Both the position numbers and the translations under genes were made by a program. Below the pieces are notes generated by a model. It was not told the DNA's origin, did not search any database, and worked only from the letters and a program-made list of their open reading frames with translations. This document shows positions 16,534-25,182 of a stretch of 64,000 nt of DNA, piece by piece; the first letter of the stretch is position 1; each line of letters starts with the position of its first letter. The DNA is taken from the NCBI RefSeq assembly GCF_002159185.1, contig NZ_NFHD01000012.1:1-64000 (forward strand), written 5' to 3'. This DNA comes from Gemmiger sp. An87 (lineage in GTDB: Bacteria; Bacillota; Clostridia; Oscillospirales; Ruminococcaceae).

Positions 16534-18474
16534 TTGGCAGTTGAAGATTACAAAAAGGCCCAAAAACTGGGCCAGCGAAATTTCCGGGCCTGCGTTTCCA
16601 AAGGGCAGTACCCTTACCTGCAGGTGCTGGATGATATTCTGGAAAACACCGAGCTGGACGGCACCCAGCCTCTGGGCGTGGTGAACATTCCTCTGGATTC
16701 CATCGTGGGCACCAAGACCGAGGGCCGCAAGACCGCTTTTGCCCGGAACTTTATGCCTCTTTTGGGCGAGCGCACCGAGTTTGCGCTGAAGTGGAGTGCC
16801 CTGTGCGATTCTCAGATGGAAGAGGGCATCCGCGACCCCATTGAGGCGGTGGAGTTTCTGAACCGCTTCTACGTGGTGGAGGGCAACAAGCGGGTATCGG
16901 TGATGAAATACTTCGGTGCGGCCAGCATTCCCGGCACCGTGACCCGTTACATCCCCAAGCGCAACGGCTCCAAGGAAGTCAACATCTATTATGAATTCCT
17001 GGATTTTTACAAGCTGACCCAGATCAATCTGCTCTGGTTCACTGAAGAGGGCCGCTTTGCCAAGTTCGTGGCCGCAGTGGGCAAGGCTCCCGGCGAGCGC
17101 TGGAGCGACGACGACAAGAGCATGCTCACCTCCATGTACTACCGGTTCCGCTCGGTGTTCATGCAGCGCGGCGGCGACCGGCTGCCCATCACCCCCGCCG
17201 ACGGCCTGCTGGCCGTGATGGGGGTTTACCCCTACCGGCAGCTGTGCGGCATGAGCATGCAGGAGCTGCAGCAGGCCGTGGAGCGTGCCTGGAGCGAGGT
17301 TCTGGTGCTGACCCGGCCGGATGCGGTGGAGCTTTCCATGGAACCCGCTTTCCCGCCCCAGAACACCGGCCTGTTCTCCCGGCTTCAAAGCCCCATCACC
17401 TTCCAGGCGCCCAGCCTGAAGGTGGGCTTTGTATATGAAAAGAGCGCCGACACCTCCCCCTGGACCTATGCTCACGACTTTGGCCGGGGCGAACTGGAGG
17501 AGCACTTCGACGGCCGGGTGACCACCCTGTGCTACGACAATGTGCAGCCTGAGGTGAATGGTGACGAGGTGCTGGAAAAGGCCGTGGCCGACGGCTGCGA
17601 CGTGATCTTCACCACCACACCCAAGCTGATCAACGCCAGCCTGAAGGCCTCTCTGGCCCATCCGGAAGTGAAGATCATCAACTGCTCGCTGAACATGTCG
17701 CACCCGTCCATCCGCACCTATTACGGACGCATTCACGAGGCCAAGTTCCTGCTGGGCGCCATTGCGGGTGCTCTGGCGGACGACAACAAGATCGGCTATG
17801 TGGCTACCTACCCCACCTACGGCATGATCGCCGCCATCAACGCCTTTGCACTGGGCGCGCAGATGACCAATCCCCGGGCGCAGGTCTATCTGGAATGGAC
17901 CTCGGAAAAAGGGGTGGACATTCCCGCCCGCTTTGCGGAAAACGGCGTGACCCTGATTTCGGATCTGGATAACCGTGCTCCCCAGCAGCCCCCCTGGAAG
18001 TTCGGCCTCTACCGGCTGGAGGGGGATCACATCTGCAACTACGCCATGCCCTTCTGGAACTGGGGCGAATTCTATGTGCGCATCGTACAGTCCATCATGA
18101 ACGGCGGCTGGTCTGCCGGCAGCAGCGGTGAGCGCGCGCTGAACTACTGGTGGGGCATGGACGCCGGCGTGATCGATGTGCTGTGCTCCCGCGGCTTGCC
18201 CGTCGAGACGCAGCGCCTGGTCAACCTGCTGCGCCAGGCGGTCTGCAGCCGGGACTTTGACCCCTTCGCAGGCGTACTCTACGCCCAGGGCGGCCGCGTG
18301 GTAATGCCCGCGGACCACAGCCGTCTCACTGCGGAACAGGTCATTACCATGGACTGGCTGGCAAACAATGTGATCGGCCGCATCCCCCGCTTCGACGAAC
18401 TGATCGACGAGGCCAAGCCTCTGGTTTCGCTGATCGGCGTTCACAAGGACGAAACAACCACCAAGATCCTGTAA
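16534..18474 (+). CDS. Cytosolic fusion: ParB-like domain plus BMP (Med-type) ligand-binding domain
   Basis: The start is TTG at 16534, seven bases after AAGGAGG. Residues about 45-130 hold NIPLDSIVGT and VVEGNKRVSVMKYFG, which resemble the ParB/sulfiredoxin fold used by ParB N-termini. Residues about 294-600 match the BMP/Med family of purine-nucleoside-binding proteins (LKVGFVYEKSADTSPWTYAHD, GYVATYPTYGMIAAINAFALG). There is no signal peptide, so the ligand-binding domain faces the cytosol. A ligand-dependent NTP- or DNA-binding sensor is an inference. It sits between a MATE pump and a phosphoesterase on the same strand. Confidence 0.75.
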   Translation: MAVEDYKKAQKLGQRNFRACVSKGQYPYLQVLDDILENTELDGTQPLGVVNIPLDSIVGTKTEGRKTAFARNFMPLLGERTEFALKWSALCDSQMEEGIRDPIEAVEFLNRFYVVEGNKRVSVMKYFGAASIPGTVTRYIPKRNGSKEVNIYYEFLDFYKLTQINLLWFTEEGRFAKFVAAVGKAPGERWSDDDKSMLTSMYYRFRSVFMQRGGDRLPITPADGLLAVMGVYPYRQLCGMSMQELQQAVERAWSEVLVLTRPDAVELSMEPAFPPQNTGLFSRLQSPITFQAPSLKVGFVYEKSADTSPWTYAHDFGRGELEEHFDGRVTTLCYDNVQPEVNGDEVLEKAVADGCDVIFTTTPKLINASLKASLAHPEVKIINCSLNMSHPSIRTYYGRIHEAKFLLGAIAGALADDNKIGYVATYPTYGMIAAINAFALGAQMTNPRAQVYLEWTSEKGVDIPARFAENGVTLISDLDNRAPQQPPWKFGLYRLEGDHICNYAMPFWNWGEFYVRIVQSIMNGGWSAGSSGERALNYWWGMDAGVIDVLCSRGLPVETQRLVNLLRQAVCSRDFDPFAGVLYAQGGRVVMPADHSRLTAEQVITMDWLANNVIGRIPRFDELIDEAKPLVSLIGVHKDETTTKIL

Positions 18475-18502
18475 ACACAGGCTCGGCGAGGAGAAGTCAA
18501 AC

Positions 18503-19168
18503 ATGAAAATTTTGCTGCTGGCAGATGAAGAATCCAAGGCTCTGTGGGATTTTTTCAGCCCGGACAAGATTCGCGGCTACGATCTGATCATATCCTGCGG
18601 GGACCTGAATCCCCATTATCTGACCCTGCTGGCTACCTTTACCTCTGCCCCTCTGCTTTATGTACACGGAAACCACGACACCCGTTACCTGCATGACCCG
18701 CCGGAGGGCTGCATCTGCATCGAGGACGATATCTTTGAGTATCGGGGAATCCGCATTCTGGGGCTGGGCGGTTCCTTCCGCTACAAGGAAGGGCCCTTCC
18801 AGTATACCGAGCACCAGATGGCGAACCGCATACGGCGGCTGCGCCGCAAGCTGAAAAGCTACAAGGGCTTTGACATTCTGGTCACGCATGCACCTGCCCG
18901 TGGCCTGAATGACGGCGAAGATCTGCCCCATCGGGGCTTCGAGTGCTTCAACCGCCTGGTGGAGGAGTACTCCCCCAGCTATTTTGTACACGGTCATGTA
19001 CACATGAGCTACAACGCCAACCTTCCCCGTTGCTGCCAGAAGGGCAGCACCACCGTGGTAAACGCCTACGAAAAGCATGCGATTGAGATCGAGCCGGACC
19101 CGAACCGGCCGGTTCGCCCCGACTGGTGGCAGCTCTGGAAACGGCTGCCCATCGTCAGCCAGCTGTAA
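18503..19168 (+). CDS. Calcineurin-like metallophosphoesterase
   Basis: The 221-residue protein has the phosphoesterase blocks ISCGDLN, YVHGNHDTRY, VTHAPARG and HGHVHMSY. The first block, normally DxH, reads LLADEESK here, so the first-metal histidine is replaced. Substrates of this superfamily range from cyclic nucleotides to phosphoproteins; none can be assigned. It lies 28 bases after the BMP fusion and ends at a strong terminator, so the two are likely co-transcribed. Confidence 0.85.
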   Translation: MKILLLADEESKALWDFFSPDKIRGYDLIISCGDLNPHYLTLLATFTSAPLLYVHGNHDTRYLHDPPEGCICIEDDIFEYRGIRILGLGGSFRYKEGPFQYTEHQMANRIRRLRRKLKSYKGFDILVTHAPARGLNDGEDLPHRGFECFNRLVEEYSPSYFVHGHVHMSYNANLPRCCQKGSTTVVNAYEKHAIEIEPDPNRPVRPDWWQLWKRLPIVSQL

Positions 19169-19174
19169 GTAACA

Positions 19175-19229
19175 AAAAACTCCGCTCCCGCACCCTGGAT
19201 GCCAGGGCTTGCGGAAGCGGAGCTTTTTA
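19175..19229. terminator. Bidirectional terminator
   Basis: A stem at 19180-19222 (CTCCGCT...AGCGGAG with inner CCCTGG/CCAGGG) is flanked by A and T runs. It closes the phosphoesterase unit and also the small minus-strand ORF at 19263-19391. Confidence 0.85.
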
Positions 19230-19262
19230 TTTTGTCAGAATGCATCTTCCCCGATTGACCGC

Positions 19263-19391
19263 TCAGCGGCGGGCGCGTGCCCGCACCGGGCGCAGCCACT
19301 GGGGGACAAAAGGCAGTTGTTCCAGCCAGGCCAGCACCTGTACCGAGGGGCCGAGCCGAACCAGGGCCTGCTGCAAAAACGATTGAATCAT
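19263..19391 (-). CDS. Small ORF, 42 codons, with a good ribosome site
   Basis: AAAGGAG lies seven bases before the ATG at 19391. The product starts MIQSFLQQALVRLG, continues as a Leu/Val/Trp/Gln-rich amphipathic stretch with VLAWLEQLPFVPQWL, and ends in an Arg-rich tail (RPVRARARR). It terminates before the shared hairpin. No family is recognised. It could be a membrane-active or regulatory microprotein, or chance. Confidence 0.45.
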   Translation of the reverse strand: MIQSFLQQALVRLGPSVQVLAWLEQLPFVPQWLRPVRARARR

Positions 19392-19585
19392 TGTGGTGCT
19401 CTCCTTTATTCGTTGGATTTGGAAAATCACCAGGGCGAATTTCCTAGTTGTATAGTAGCAGATTCATCTGCCAGCCGCGGTAACTTTATCACCGAAGCTC
19501 CGGTTCCTGTGACCGTGGTTTTACTATACCAACTGAATTTGAACAGAATATGAGCACACTGCGAAAGATCCGAGAAATGCCCGGC

Positions 19586-20704
19586 TCAGCGGCCTTTGCG
19601 GGACAGCACGGTAAGCACCAGCAGGCAAAAAACGACCACACCACCCAGCGCCCAGGGCAGCCAGGTGTGCTTCTGCATGGTCCGGGCCAGCGAGCTTTGC
19701 CCAAGAACCGGAGCAGTGGACTGTGCCTGGGGCCGGGTAGCCTGTTCTCCGCTCTCCGTCTCCCCCGTCTGCGATTCGCTCCCCTGCACCGGAGCATCGG
19801 TCACCTGCGCGCCGCCCAGCATCTCAGCCAGCGTATCGGCGGTAAGGCTGCACACCGCGTTCAGCGGCGCATCCATGGAATCCACCGTCACGATGTTCCG
19901 CTCCTCGTCCAGCGTCATCTGTTTCTGGCTGAGCAGGAGCAGCTGCACCCCGGAATCCCCGAAGAATTTATCCTTCACCTGCTGGCGGAAAGCCTGCTGG
20001 TCACCGGTATCCGCCTCGCCAAACTGAGCCAGCACAAACCGCCGGGCCCGTTCCTCTCCGGTGATATTCTCATAATATTGTTCGATGGCTTCGGACAGAT
20101 CGCTGCCGCTGCTCAATGTACTGCCGATGTTCACTCCGTCCAGATCCGCCAGCCAGTCGCTTTGCGGCATCAGGCTGGTATTCTCGTCCTCACAGGCAAA
20201 GTAGGGCTTCAGTTGCTGGATACAGCCCTCCTCATCCGCGCTGGTTCCCTGAATGCTGCCCGCCAGCTGAATGCAGTCGCCGCCCCAGGTACAGACCACC
20301 GGCACCCGCTTGTAGGTCGCCCCGGCGCCCGCCACCAGATGTACAAAATCCACCGTCTCACCGGTAGCCGGGATCTGTACGTTTTCCAGCGTCTGCAGCT
20401 GTTCCAGTTCCGGTGCCTGCTGCTCCACAAACTGAGCAAATTCCTCGCTGGGCATTCCCAGGATCATATCCCAGGTGGCATCCGCGTAGCGCTGGGTACG
20501 GATATAATTGACTGTGAGCATCATCGGGTCACTCTCGGTCTGCTGAGCAGCGGCATATTCCTCCGCCAGCTGCTGCAGGCGGGCCGTCTGGTCCAGCGCA
20601 TCCGCCAGCGATGCGGTCTCAGCCGCATGAACCGGCGTGAGCATGCAGAGTGCCAGTAACGCGGCACTCAGGGCGCTCAACCCCTTCTTGATCATCTGTT
20701 TCAT
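19586..20704 (-). CDS. Exported, C-terminally membrane-anchored protein of unknown function
   Basis: The start at 20704 is chosen for the AAAGGAG ahead of it; an ATG at 20725 is less likely. The 372-residue protein has a signal peptide (about 1-28, ending near PVHAAE), an extracellular region of about 270 residues, a Gln/Ser/Thr/Glu linker, and a C-terminal helix LPWALGGVVVFCLLVLTVLS followed by RKGR, like a surface protein with a stop-transfer anchor. Repeated short Glu/Gln/Ala-rich helices near 30-110 suggest coiled coil. I do not recognise the family. It stands alone between two terminators. Confidence 0.75.
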   Translation of the reverse strand: MKQMIKKGLSALSAALLALCMLTPVHAAETASLADALDQTARLQQLAEEYAAAQQTESDPMMLTVNYIRTQRYADATWDMILGMPSEEFAQFVEQQAPELEQLQTLENVQIPATGETVDFVHLVAGAGATYKRVPVVCTWGGDCIQLAGSIQGTSADEEGCIQQLKPYFACEDENTSLMPQSDWLADLDGVNIGSTLSSGSDLSEAIEQYYENITGEERARRFVLAQFGEADTGDQQAFRQQVKDKFFGDSGVQLLLLSQKQMTLDEERNIVTVDSMDAPLNAVCSLTADTLAEMLGGAQVTDAPVQGSESQTGETESGEQATRPQAQSTAPVLGQSSLARTMQKHTWLPWALGGVVVFCLLVLTVLSRKGR

Positions 20705-20815
20705 GGTTTCTCCTTTGCCCCTCATTCTCGTGTGGTTCGTGCCTTATTATACCGGATGCTGCCTGCAATGCAATGGAAAATTTGTAAAAAAGCTGCCTTT
20801 TCGTCTTTGTAGCCG

Positions 20816-20860
20816 CAAAAAAGCCGCGGACGCAGCCCCTGAGGTGGGCGCGCCCGCGGC
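20816..20860 (-). terminator. Terminator after the transaldolase gene
   Basis: A GCCGCGG-based GC-rich stem is followed on the minus strand by six T at 20816-20822. It ends the long nucleoside/pentose locus. Confidence 0.8.
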
Positions 20861-20876
20861 AATTTGTTTTGAAAAA

Positions 20877-21533
20877 TTACTGGCCGAACACTGCCAGGTA
20901 ATCCTTTTTGAACTTTTCGATGCCCTGGTCGGTGAGGGGATGCTTGGTCATCTGCTCGATCACCTTGTAGGGCACGGTAGCAATATCCGCTCCGGCCAGA
21001 GCGCAGTCGGTCACATGGATGGGATTGCGTACACTGGCGGCAATAATCTGGCAGTTGATGTCCGGATAATTGTCGAACATCTGGCAGATCATCCGGATCA
21101 GATCAATGCCGGGCTGGCTGATATCGTCCAGACGGCCCAGGAAGGGCGATACATAGGTGGCGCCTGCGCGGGCGGCCAGCAGCGCCTGGTTGGCCGAGAA
21201 AATCAGGGTGCAATTGGTCTTGATACCCTCGGCGCTCAGTGCCTTGATGGCCTTCAGGCCCTCGGTGGTCATGGGGATCTTCACCACCATGTTGGGGTGC
21301 ATGGCCGCGATGGCCCGTCCCTCAGCGATCATGCCTTCGGCGTCCTCGGTGGTGGCCTTCACCTCACCGGAGATGGGGCCGTCCACAATGGCGGCAATCT
21401 CTTTCAGGGTTTCGGCGTAGTCTCTGCCCTCCTTGGCAATCAGGCTGGGGTTGGTGGTCACGCCGGCAATCACGCCCATCTCGTTGGCTTTGCGGATCTC
21501 ATCCACATTGGCAGTATCAATAAAGAATTTCAT
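20877..21533 (-). CDS. Transaldolase, small (TalC / fructose-6-phosphate aldolase-like)
   Basis: The 218-residue TIM-barrel protein has [24 protein letters not shown], the Schiff-base lysine in NMVVKIPMT, and the ending [15 protein letters not shown], all typical of bacterial small transaldolases. It exchanges dihydroxyacetone units between sugar phosphates; some members are instead F6P aldolases or sulfofructose transaldolases. It is last in the locus and directly follows the fucose-isomerase-like gene, and a strong terminator follows it. Confidence 0.92.
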   Translation of the reverse strand: MKFFIDTANVDEIRKANEMGVIAGVTTNPSLIAKEGRDYAETLKEIAAIVDGPISGEVKATTEDAEGMIAEGRAIAAMHPNMVVKIPMTTEGLKAIKALSAEGIKTNCTLIFSANQALLAARAGATYVSPFLGRLDDISQPGIDLIRMICQMFDNYPDINCQIIAASVRNPIHVTDCALAGADIATVPYKVIEQMTKHPLTDQGIEKFKKDYLAVFGQ

Positions 21534-21555
21534 GGCTTGTTTCTCCTTTCAGCCT

Positions 21556-22761
21556 TTATTCACTTTTTGCCTGCTTGAAGAACTCCTCCACCAGGTCAGC
21601 CCAGTGGCCCCGGCAGATCATGTGATGGTTGGAGATGGGGGCAGTCACAAAATAATCGGTTCCCTGAGGCAGTCGGATATGCAGCTGGGTACGGCACAGA
21701 TCATCCCGATGGAGGCTGGCCACCAGCTCGGCATCCTGCACATAATAGCGCTCCATGGTCTCGTCACACTTGAAGATGGTGATGGGGCCGGGAGCCAGCT
21801 CGCCTGCCAGCGCCACGCCCAGGCCGGACTCAAAATGGGTGGTCAGCTCATAGGAATCGGGCATGTTGATGGGCAAAGTGCAGTGGGCAAAGATCATCTC
21901 GCTGTTGTGGCGGTCCAGCTGGCTGGGGTTGGCCATGAACACCGGCTGGCCGGTAAGCTGATACAGCACCGTCATGGCCAGCATGCTGCGGGTATCGCCC
22001 TCACAGGCGGCGGGAATGCCTTCGGCATTCAGGATGGCCAGAGCCAGGCAGCCGGTGGTACCGATACTGCCCAGCAGATCGAAACAGCGCAGAGTCATCG
22101 CCTGCAGTCCGTACTTTTCCACCAGGCGCTTGGCTGCGCCGTATACGTTCAGGGCTTTTTCCATCTCAACCGGATGATAGCCACTGGCCTTGAGCGCACG
22201 GGTGTACTCATTTTCCGGGTAGCCGCCCTTGTGATACTCATCCACCAGCTCCTGAACCTCCAGGACCACCAGATCCGCACCGAAGCGCTGCTTGAGGGTA
22301 GCATGATCGGCACAGCTGGCCACCAGGGTGATTGCCTCACCAATGGCACCCATGCGCATGGAAGCAATTGCCTTACGGGCCTTGGCTGCTCTCAAAATCG
22401 CCAGCAGGCGGCGGGCATTTTCCTCCACCGTGCCGTGGATGATCTCGCCCTGTTTCCCATTCCGCTGCAGGTAAGAGAGGATCTCCATGGACGCAGCCAG
22501 CGAATTGTAGGCAGGCACCGTGAGCAGCACATAGGGTCCGTCCACGCAGTCGCACACCTGACTGAAGGGAGCAGCCGTACCGCCGGAGCCAATGAAGAAC
22601 ACATGCACATCCTGGGCCGCAAAGTCCTCTCGCCCTGCCGCATAAACCTCCACGCCCATGGCCTGGCTCAGCTGGCGCAGGTAATCTGCGCAGTAGTCAG
22701 GAATGTGGGGATCGTTGCAATTGGTGGGACCCAGAATCTGGTAAACGCCAAGTCGTTCCAT
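21556..22761 (-). CDS. L-fucose/L-arabinose isomerase family protein (substrate unknown)
   Basis: The 401-residue protein resembles the fucose isomerase-related family. It has an N-terminal Rossmann-like region (VYQILGPTNCNDPHIPDY, VFFIGSGGTAAPF), a middle region with IASMRMGAIGEAI, and a C-terminal barrel ending in NHHMICRGHWADLVEEFFK. These enzymes interconvert free aldoses and ketoses with Mn2+. The substrate here is unknown. With a transaldolase downstream and split transketolase upstream, a free pentose or modified hexose is plausible. A terminator hairpin separates it from the transketolase genes, so it may also have its own promoter. Confidence 0.75.
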   Translation of the reverse strand: MERLGVYQILGPTNCNDPHIPDYCADYLRQLSQAMGVEVYAAGREDFAAQDVHVFFIGSGGTAAPFSQVCDCVDGPYVLLTVPAYNSLAASMEILSYLQRNGKQGEIIHGTVEENARRLLAILRAAKARKAIASMRMGAIGEAITLVASCADHATLKQRFGADLVVLEVQELVDEYHKGGYPENEYTRALKASGYHPVEMEKALNVYGAAKRLVEKYGLQAMTLRCFDLLGSIGTTGCLALAILNAEGIPAACEGDTRSMLAMTVLYQLTGQPVFMANPSQLDRHNSEMIFAHCTLPINMPDSYELTTHFESGLGVALAGELAPGPITIFKCDETMERYYVQDAELVASLHRDDLCRTQLHIRLPQGTDYFVTAPISNHHMICRGHWADLVEEFFKQAKSE

Positions 22762-22856
22762 TGTATTGTTCCTTTCCGCTTTGCCGCCTTGGCAAAAGCG
22801 TTGATTCTATTTCTTAGTCTTTATTACTTTTATGAATTTTGCCTTTTTCTGCCGGT

Positions 22857-22892
22857 AAAAAAGCGCACAGAGAAAATTCTCTGTGCGCTTTT
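22857..22892. terminator. Hairpin terminator inside the locus
   Basis: AAAAGCGCACAGAG pairs with CTCTGTGCGCTTTT with A/T tracts on both sides. It lies between the transketolase C-subunit gene and the isomerase gene, so the last two genes need readthrough or another promoter. Confidence 0.8.
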
Positions 22893-22927
22893 AGAAGCGG
22901 AAGGCGCAAACCGCGGATCAGATCTGC

Positions 22928-23875
22928 TTATTTGCGGGCCAGTACCCGACGCACCGCCGCAGCGATGTCCGGCGCACGCAGGCCGAATTCGTCCATCAGC
23001 ACATTACCGGGGCCGGAATGGCCGTACTCATCCTGTACGCCCACCTTTTCCATGGGCACCGGGCAGCTGCGCAGCAGTACGTCGCCCACCGCATCGCCCA
23101 GGCCACCGATCACGCTGTGCTCCTCGGCGGTCACGATGGCGCCGGTCTCCCGGGCAGCCTTCACGATGGCTGCCTCATCCACCGGCTTGATGGTGTGCAT
23201 GTTGATCACACGCACGCTCACACCCTCAGCAGCCAGAAGCTCCGCCGCTTTCAGCGCTTCGCAGACCTCCGCACCCATGGCGATCACGGTAACGTCGGTA
23301 CCGGCGCGCTTTTCGATGCTCTTGCCCCACTCGAAGCGGTAATCGTCGTTGTGGTTGATGCATTCTACCGGCAGGCGGCCCAGACGCAGGTAAACCGGGC
23401 CCTCATAGGCCAGCATCGCCTTGACCGCAGCCATGGTCTCATAATGGTCCGAGGGGCAGATCACAGTCATGCCGGGAATACTGCGCATGGTGGCGCAGTC
23501 CTCGTTGCACTGATGGGTGGCGCCGTCCTCACCCACACTCACGCCCGCATGGGTACCCACAACCTTCACGTTCAGATGAGGGTAGCCCACCGAGTTGCGC
23601 ACCTGCTCCATGGCGCGCTCGGCGCTGAACATGGCAAAGGTGCAGGCCACGGGGATCTTGCCGCAGCTGGCCAGACCAGCTGCCACGCCGATCATATTGC
23701 ATTCCGAGATGCCGCAGTCCACAAAGCGCTCGGGGCAGGCCGCCTTGAACAGGTCGGTGCGGGTGGCTTTTGCCAGGTCGGCATCCAGCACCACCAGCTG
23801 GGGGTATTCCTTTGCCGCTTCGGCCAAAGCCATGCCGAAGCTCTCGCGGGTTGCCTTATTGATGATCTCAGCCAT
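22928..23875 (-). CDS. Transketolase, C-terminal subunit
   Basis: The 315-residue subunit holds the pyrimidine-binding and C-terminal domains of a split transketolase: GMALAEAAKEYPQLVVLDADLAKATRT, ERFVDCGISECNMIGVAAGLA, and THAGVSVGEDGATHQCNED with the conserved family histidine. It starts 8 bases inside the end of the N-terminal subunit gene, so they are translationally coupled and form one enzyme. Transketolase moves two-carbon ketol units between sugar phosphates using thiamine diphosphate. Related split enzymes act in apulose or sulfofructose catabolism. Confidence 0.92.
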   Translation of the reverse strand: MAEIINKATRESFGMALAEAAKEYPQLVVLDADLAKATRTDLFKAACPERFVDCGISECNMIGVAAGLASCGKIPVACTFAMFSAERAMEQVRNSVGYPHLNVKVVGTHAGVSVGEDGATHQCNEDCATMRSIPGMTVICPSDHYETMAAVKAMLAYEGPVYLRLGRLPVECINHNDDYRFEWGKSIEKRAGTDVTVIAMGAEVCEALKAAELLAAEGVSVRVINMHTIKPVDEAAIVKAARETGAIVTAEEHSVIGGLGDAVGDVLLRSCPVPMEKVGVQDEYGHSGPGNVLMDEFGLRAPDIAAAVRRVLARK

Positions 23876-24719
23876 TGTTTTCCACCTCCTGCATCGCGGC
23901 GCGCAGCTCGCTCATTGCCTGCTCATACTGCTCGTCGTTGGGGGCCGCGCCGTGCCAGCCAGCCTGGTCCTCCATATAGCTGACGCCCTTGCCCTTCACG
24001 GTCTTGGCCAGCAGCACAGTGGGTTTGCCGGTCACCGCACGGGCCTTGTTGAAGGCCTCCTCCAGCTGCTCCAGATCGTTGCCGTCGGCCACCTTGATGA
24101 CTTCAAAACCAAAGCCCTCGAACTTTTTATCCAGAGGTTCAATGCCTGCCACGTCTTCCACGCGGCCGTCAATCTGCAGGCCGTTGCAGTCCACAATCCA
24201 GCACATATTGTCCAGCTTTTTGTGAGCGGCAAACATGGCTGCCTCCCACACCTGGCCTTCCTCCACCTCGCCGTCGCCCAGCAGAGCGTAGACCCGGTAA
24301 TCATCGCCGAACAGCTTGGCGGAAAGCGCCATGCCGCAGGCTGCGCTCACGCCCTGGCCCAGGCTGCCGGTGGTCATATCCACACCGGGGACCTTTTTCA
24401 TATCAGGATGGCCCTGCAAAATGGAGCCCGGCGCACGGAAGGTGGTCAGAAGCTCAGGGTCGAAGAAGCCGCGGCGGCACAGCGCAGAGTAATAGCCCGG
24501 GCTGCTGTGCCCCTTGGAGAGCACCAGCCGGTCACGACCGGGGGCCTTGGGCTGGGTGGGGTCCACCCGCAGCTCTTTTTGATACAACCAGGTGAAAATC
24601 TCGGCGCTGGAGAGCGCGCCGCCCGGGTGGCCGGAACGGGCCGCATGCACCTGGGTCACCACATCCATGCGAAGCTGGCAGGCTGCCAGTTTCAAGCGTT
24701 TCAGCTCCTGTTTTTCCAT
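23868..24719 (-). CDS. Transketolase, N-terminal (thiamine diphosphate-binding) subunit
   Basis: The 283-residue subunit contains RSGHPGGALSSAEI near the start, LSKGHSSPGYYSAL, SLGQGVSAACGMALSAK, and the ThDP/Mg motif GDGEVEEGQVWEAAMFA extending to DCNGLQ, which are diagnostic for transketolase N-halves. It pairs with the C-subunit gene immediately downstream. It belongs to the pentose phosphate segment of the nucleoside locus and lies 28 bases after rpiB. Confidence 0.93.
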   Translation of the reverse strand: MEKQELKRLKLAACQLRMDVVTQVHAARSGHPGGALSSAEIFTWLYQKELRVDPTQPKAPGRDRLVLSKGHSSPGYYSALCRRGFFDPELLTTFRAPGSILQGHPDMKKVPGVDMTTGSLGQGVSAACGMALSAKLFGDDYRVYALLGDGEVEEGQVWEAAMFAAHKKLDNMCWIVDCNGLQIDGRVEDVAGIEPLDKKFEGFGFEVIKVADGNDLEQLEEAFNKARAVTGKPTVLLAKTVKGKGVSYMEDQAGWHGAAPNDEQYEQAMSELRAAMQEVENNG

Positions 24720-24747
24720 ACGTTAGCCTCCTTGCTGGACTGTTGAT

Positions 24748-25182
24748 TTACTGGATCTCGTCGATCATCTTCACGCGCGGCTCATGGATGCCGTGCTGGA
24801 ATTCCGCTGCCATATAGGCCTGCACCATGGCCCAGGCATGCTCGATGCCCACTGTGCGGCCGCCAAAGGCGATCACATTGGCATTGTTGTGCTCCTTGGC
24901 CATCCGGGCGCTGTAGCAATCGGTGCAAAGGGCCGCCCGGATGCCCTTGACCTTGTTGGCCGCAATGGAAATACCGATGCCGGTGCCGCAGCACAGCAGG
25001 CCGAAATCCTTCCCCTGGGCCAGCAGCACCTTGCACAGATCCACCGCGATCATGGGATAGTCCACCATGTTTTTGTCGTGGCAGCCCACATCCAGCACCT
25101 CGTGGCCCTGGTCCATCAGGCGTTTTTTCAGTTCTTCCTTCAGTTCAAAACCGCCGTGGTCGCTTCCCACTACAATTCTCAT
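24748..25182 (-). CDS. rpiB: Ribose-5-phosphate isomerase B / RpiB-LacAB family
   Basis: The 144-residue protein has IVVGSDHGGFELKEEL, a catalytic Cys in LLCCGTGIGISIAANK (C64/C65) and KEHNNANVIAFGGRTVG. It interconverts ribose-5-P and ribulose-5-P. Family members can also isomerise allose-6-P or other modified sugars, so specificity is inferred from the Rpe and transketolase neighbours. Its ATG overlaps the rpe stop by four bases. Confidence 0.92.
   Translation of the reverse strand: MRIVVGSDHGGFELKEELKKRLMDQGHEVLDVGCHDKNMVDYPMIAVDLCKVLLAQGKDFGLLCCGTGIGISIAANKVKGIRAALCTDCYSARMAKEHNNANVIAFGGRTVGIEHAWAMVQAYMAAEFQHGIHEPRVKMIDEIQ

Noticed and set aside
20877-24719. Calling the locus a sulfoquinovose pathway
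   Set aside because: No sulfoquinovosidase or sulfolactaldehyde reductase/dehydrogenase is present; nucleoside genes dominate, so only a cautious analogy is made.
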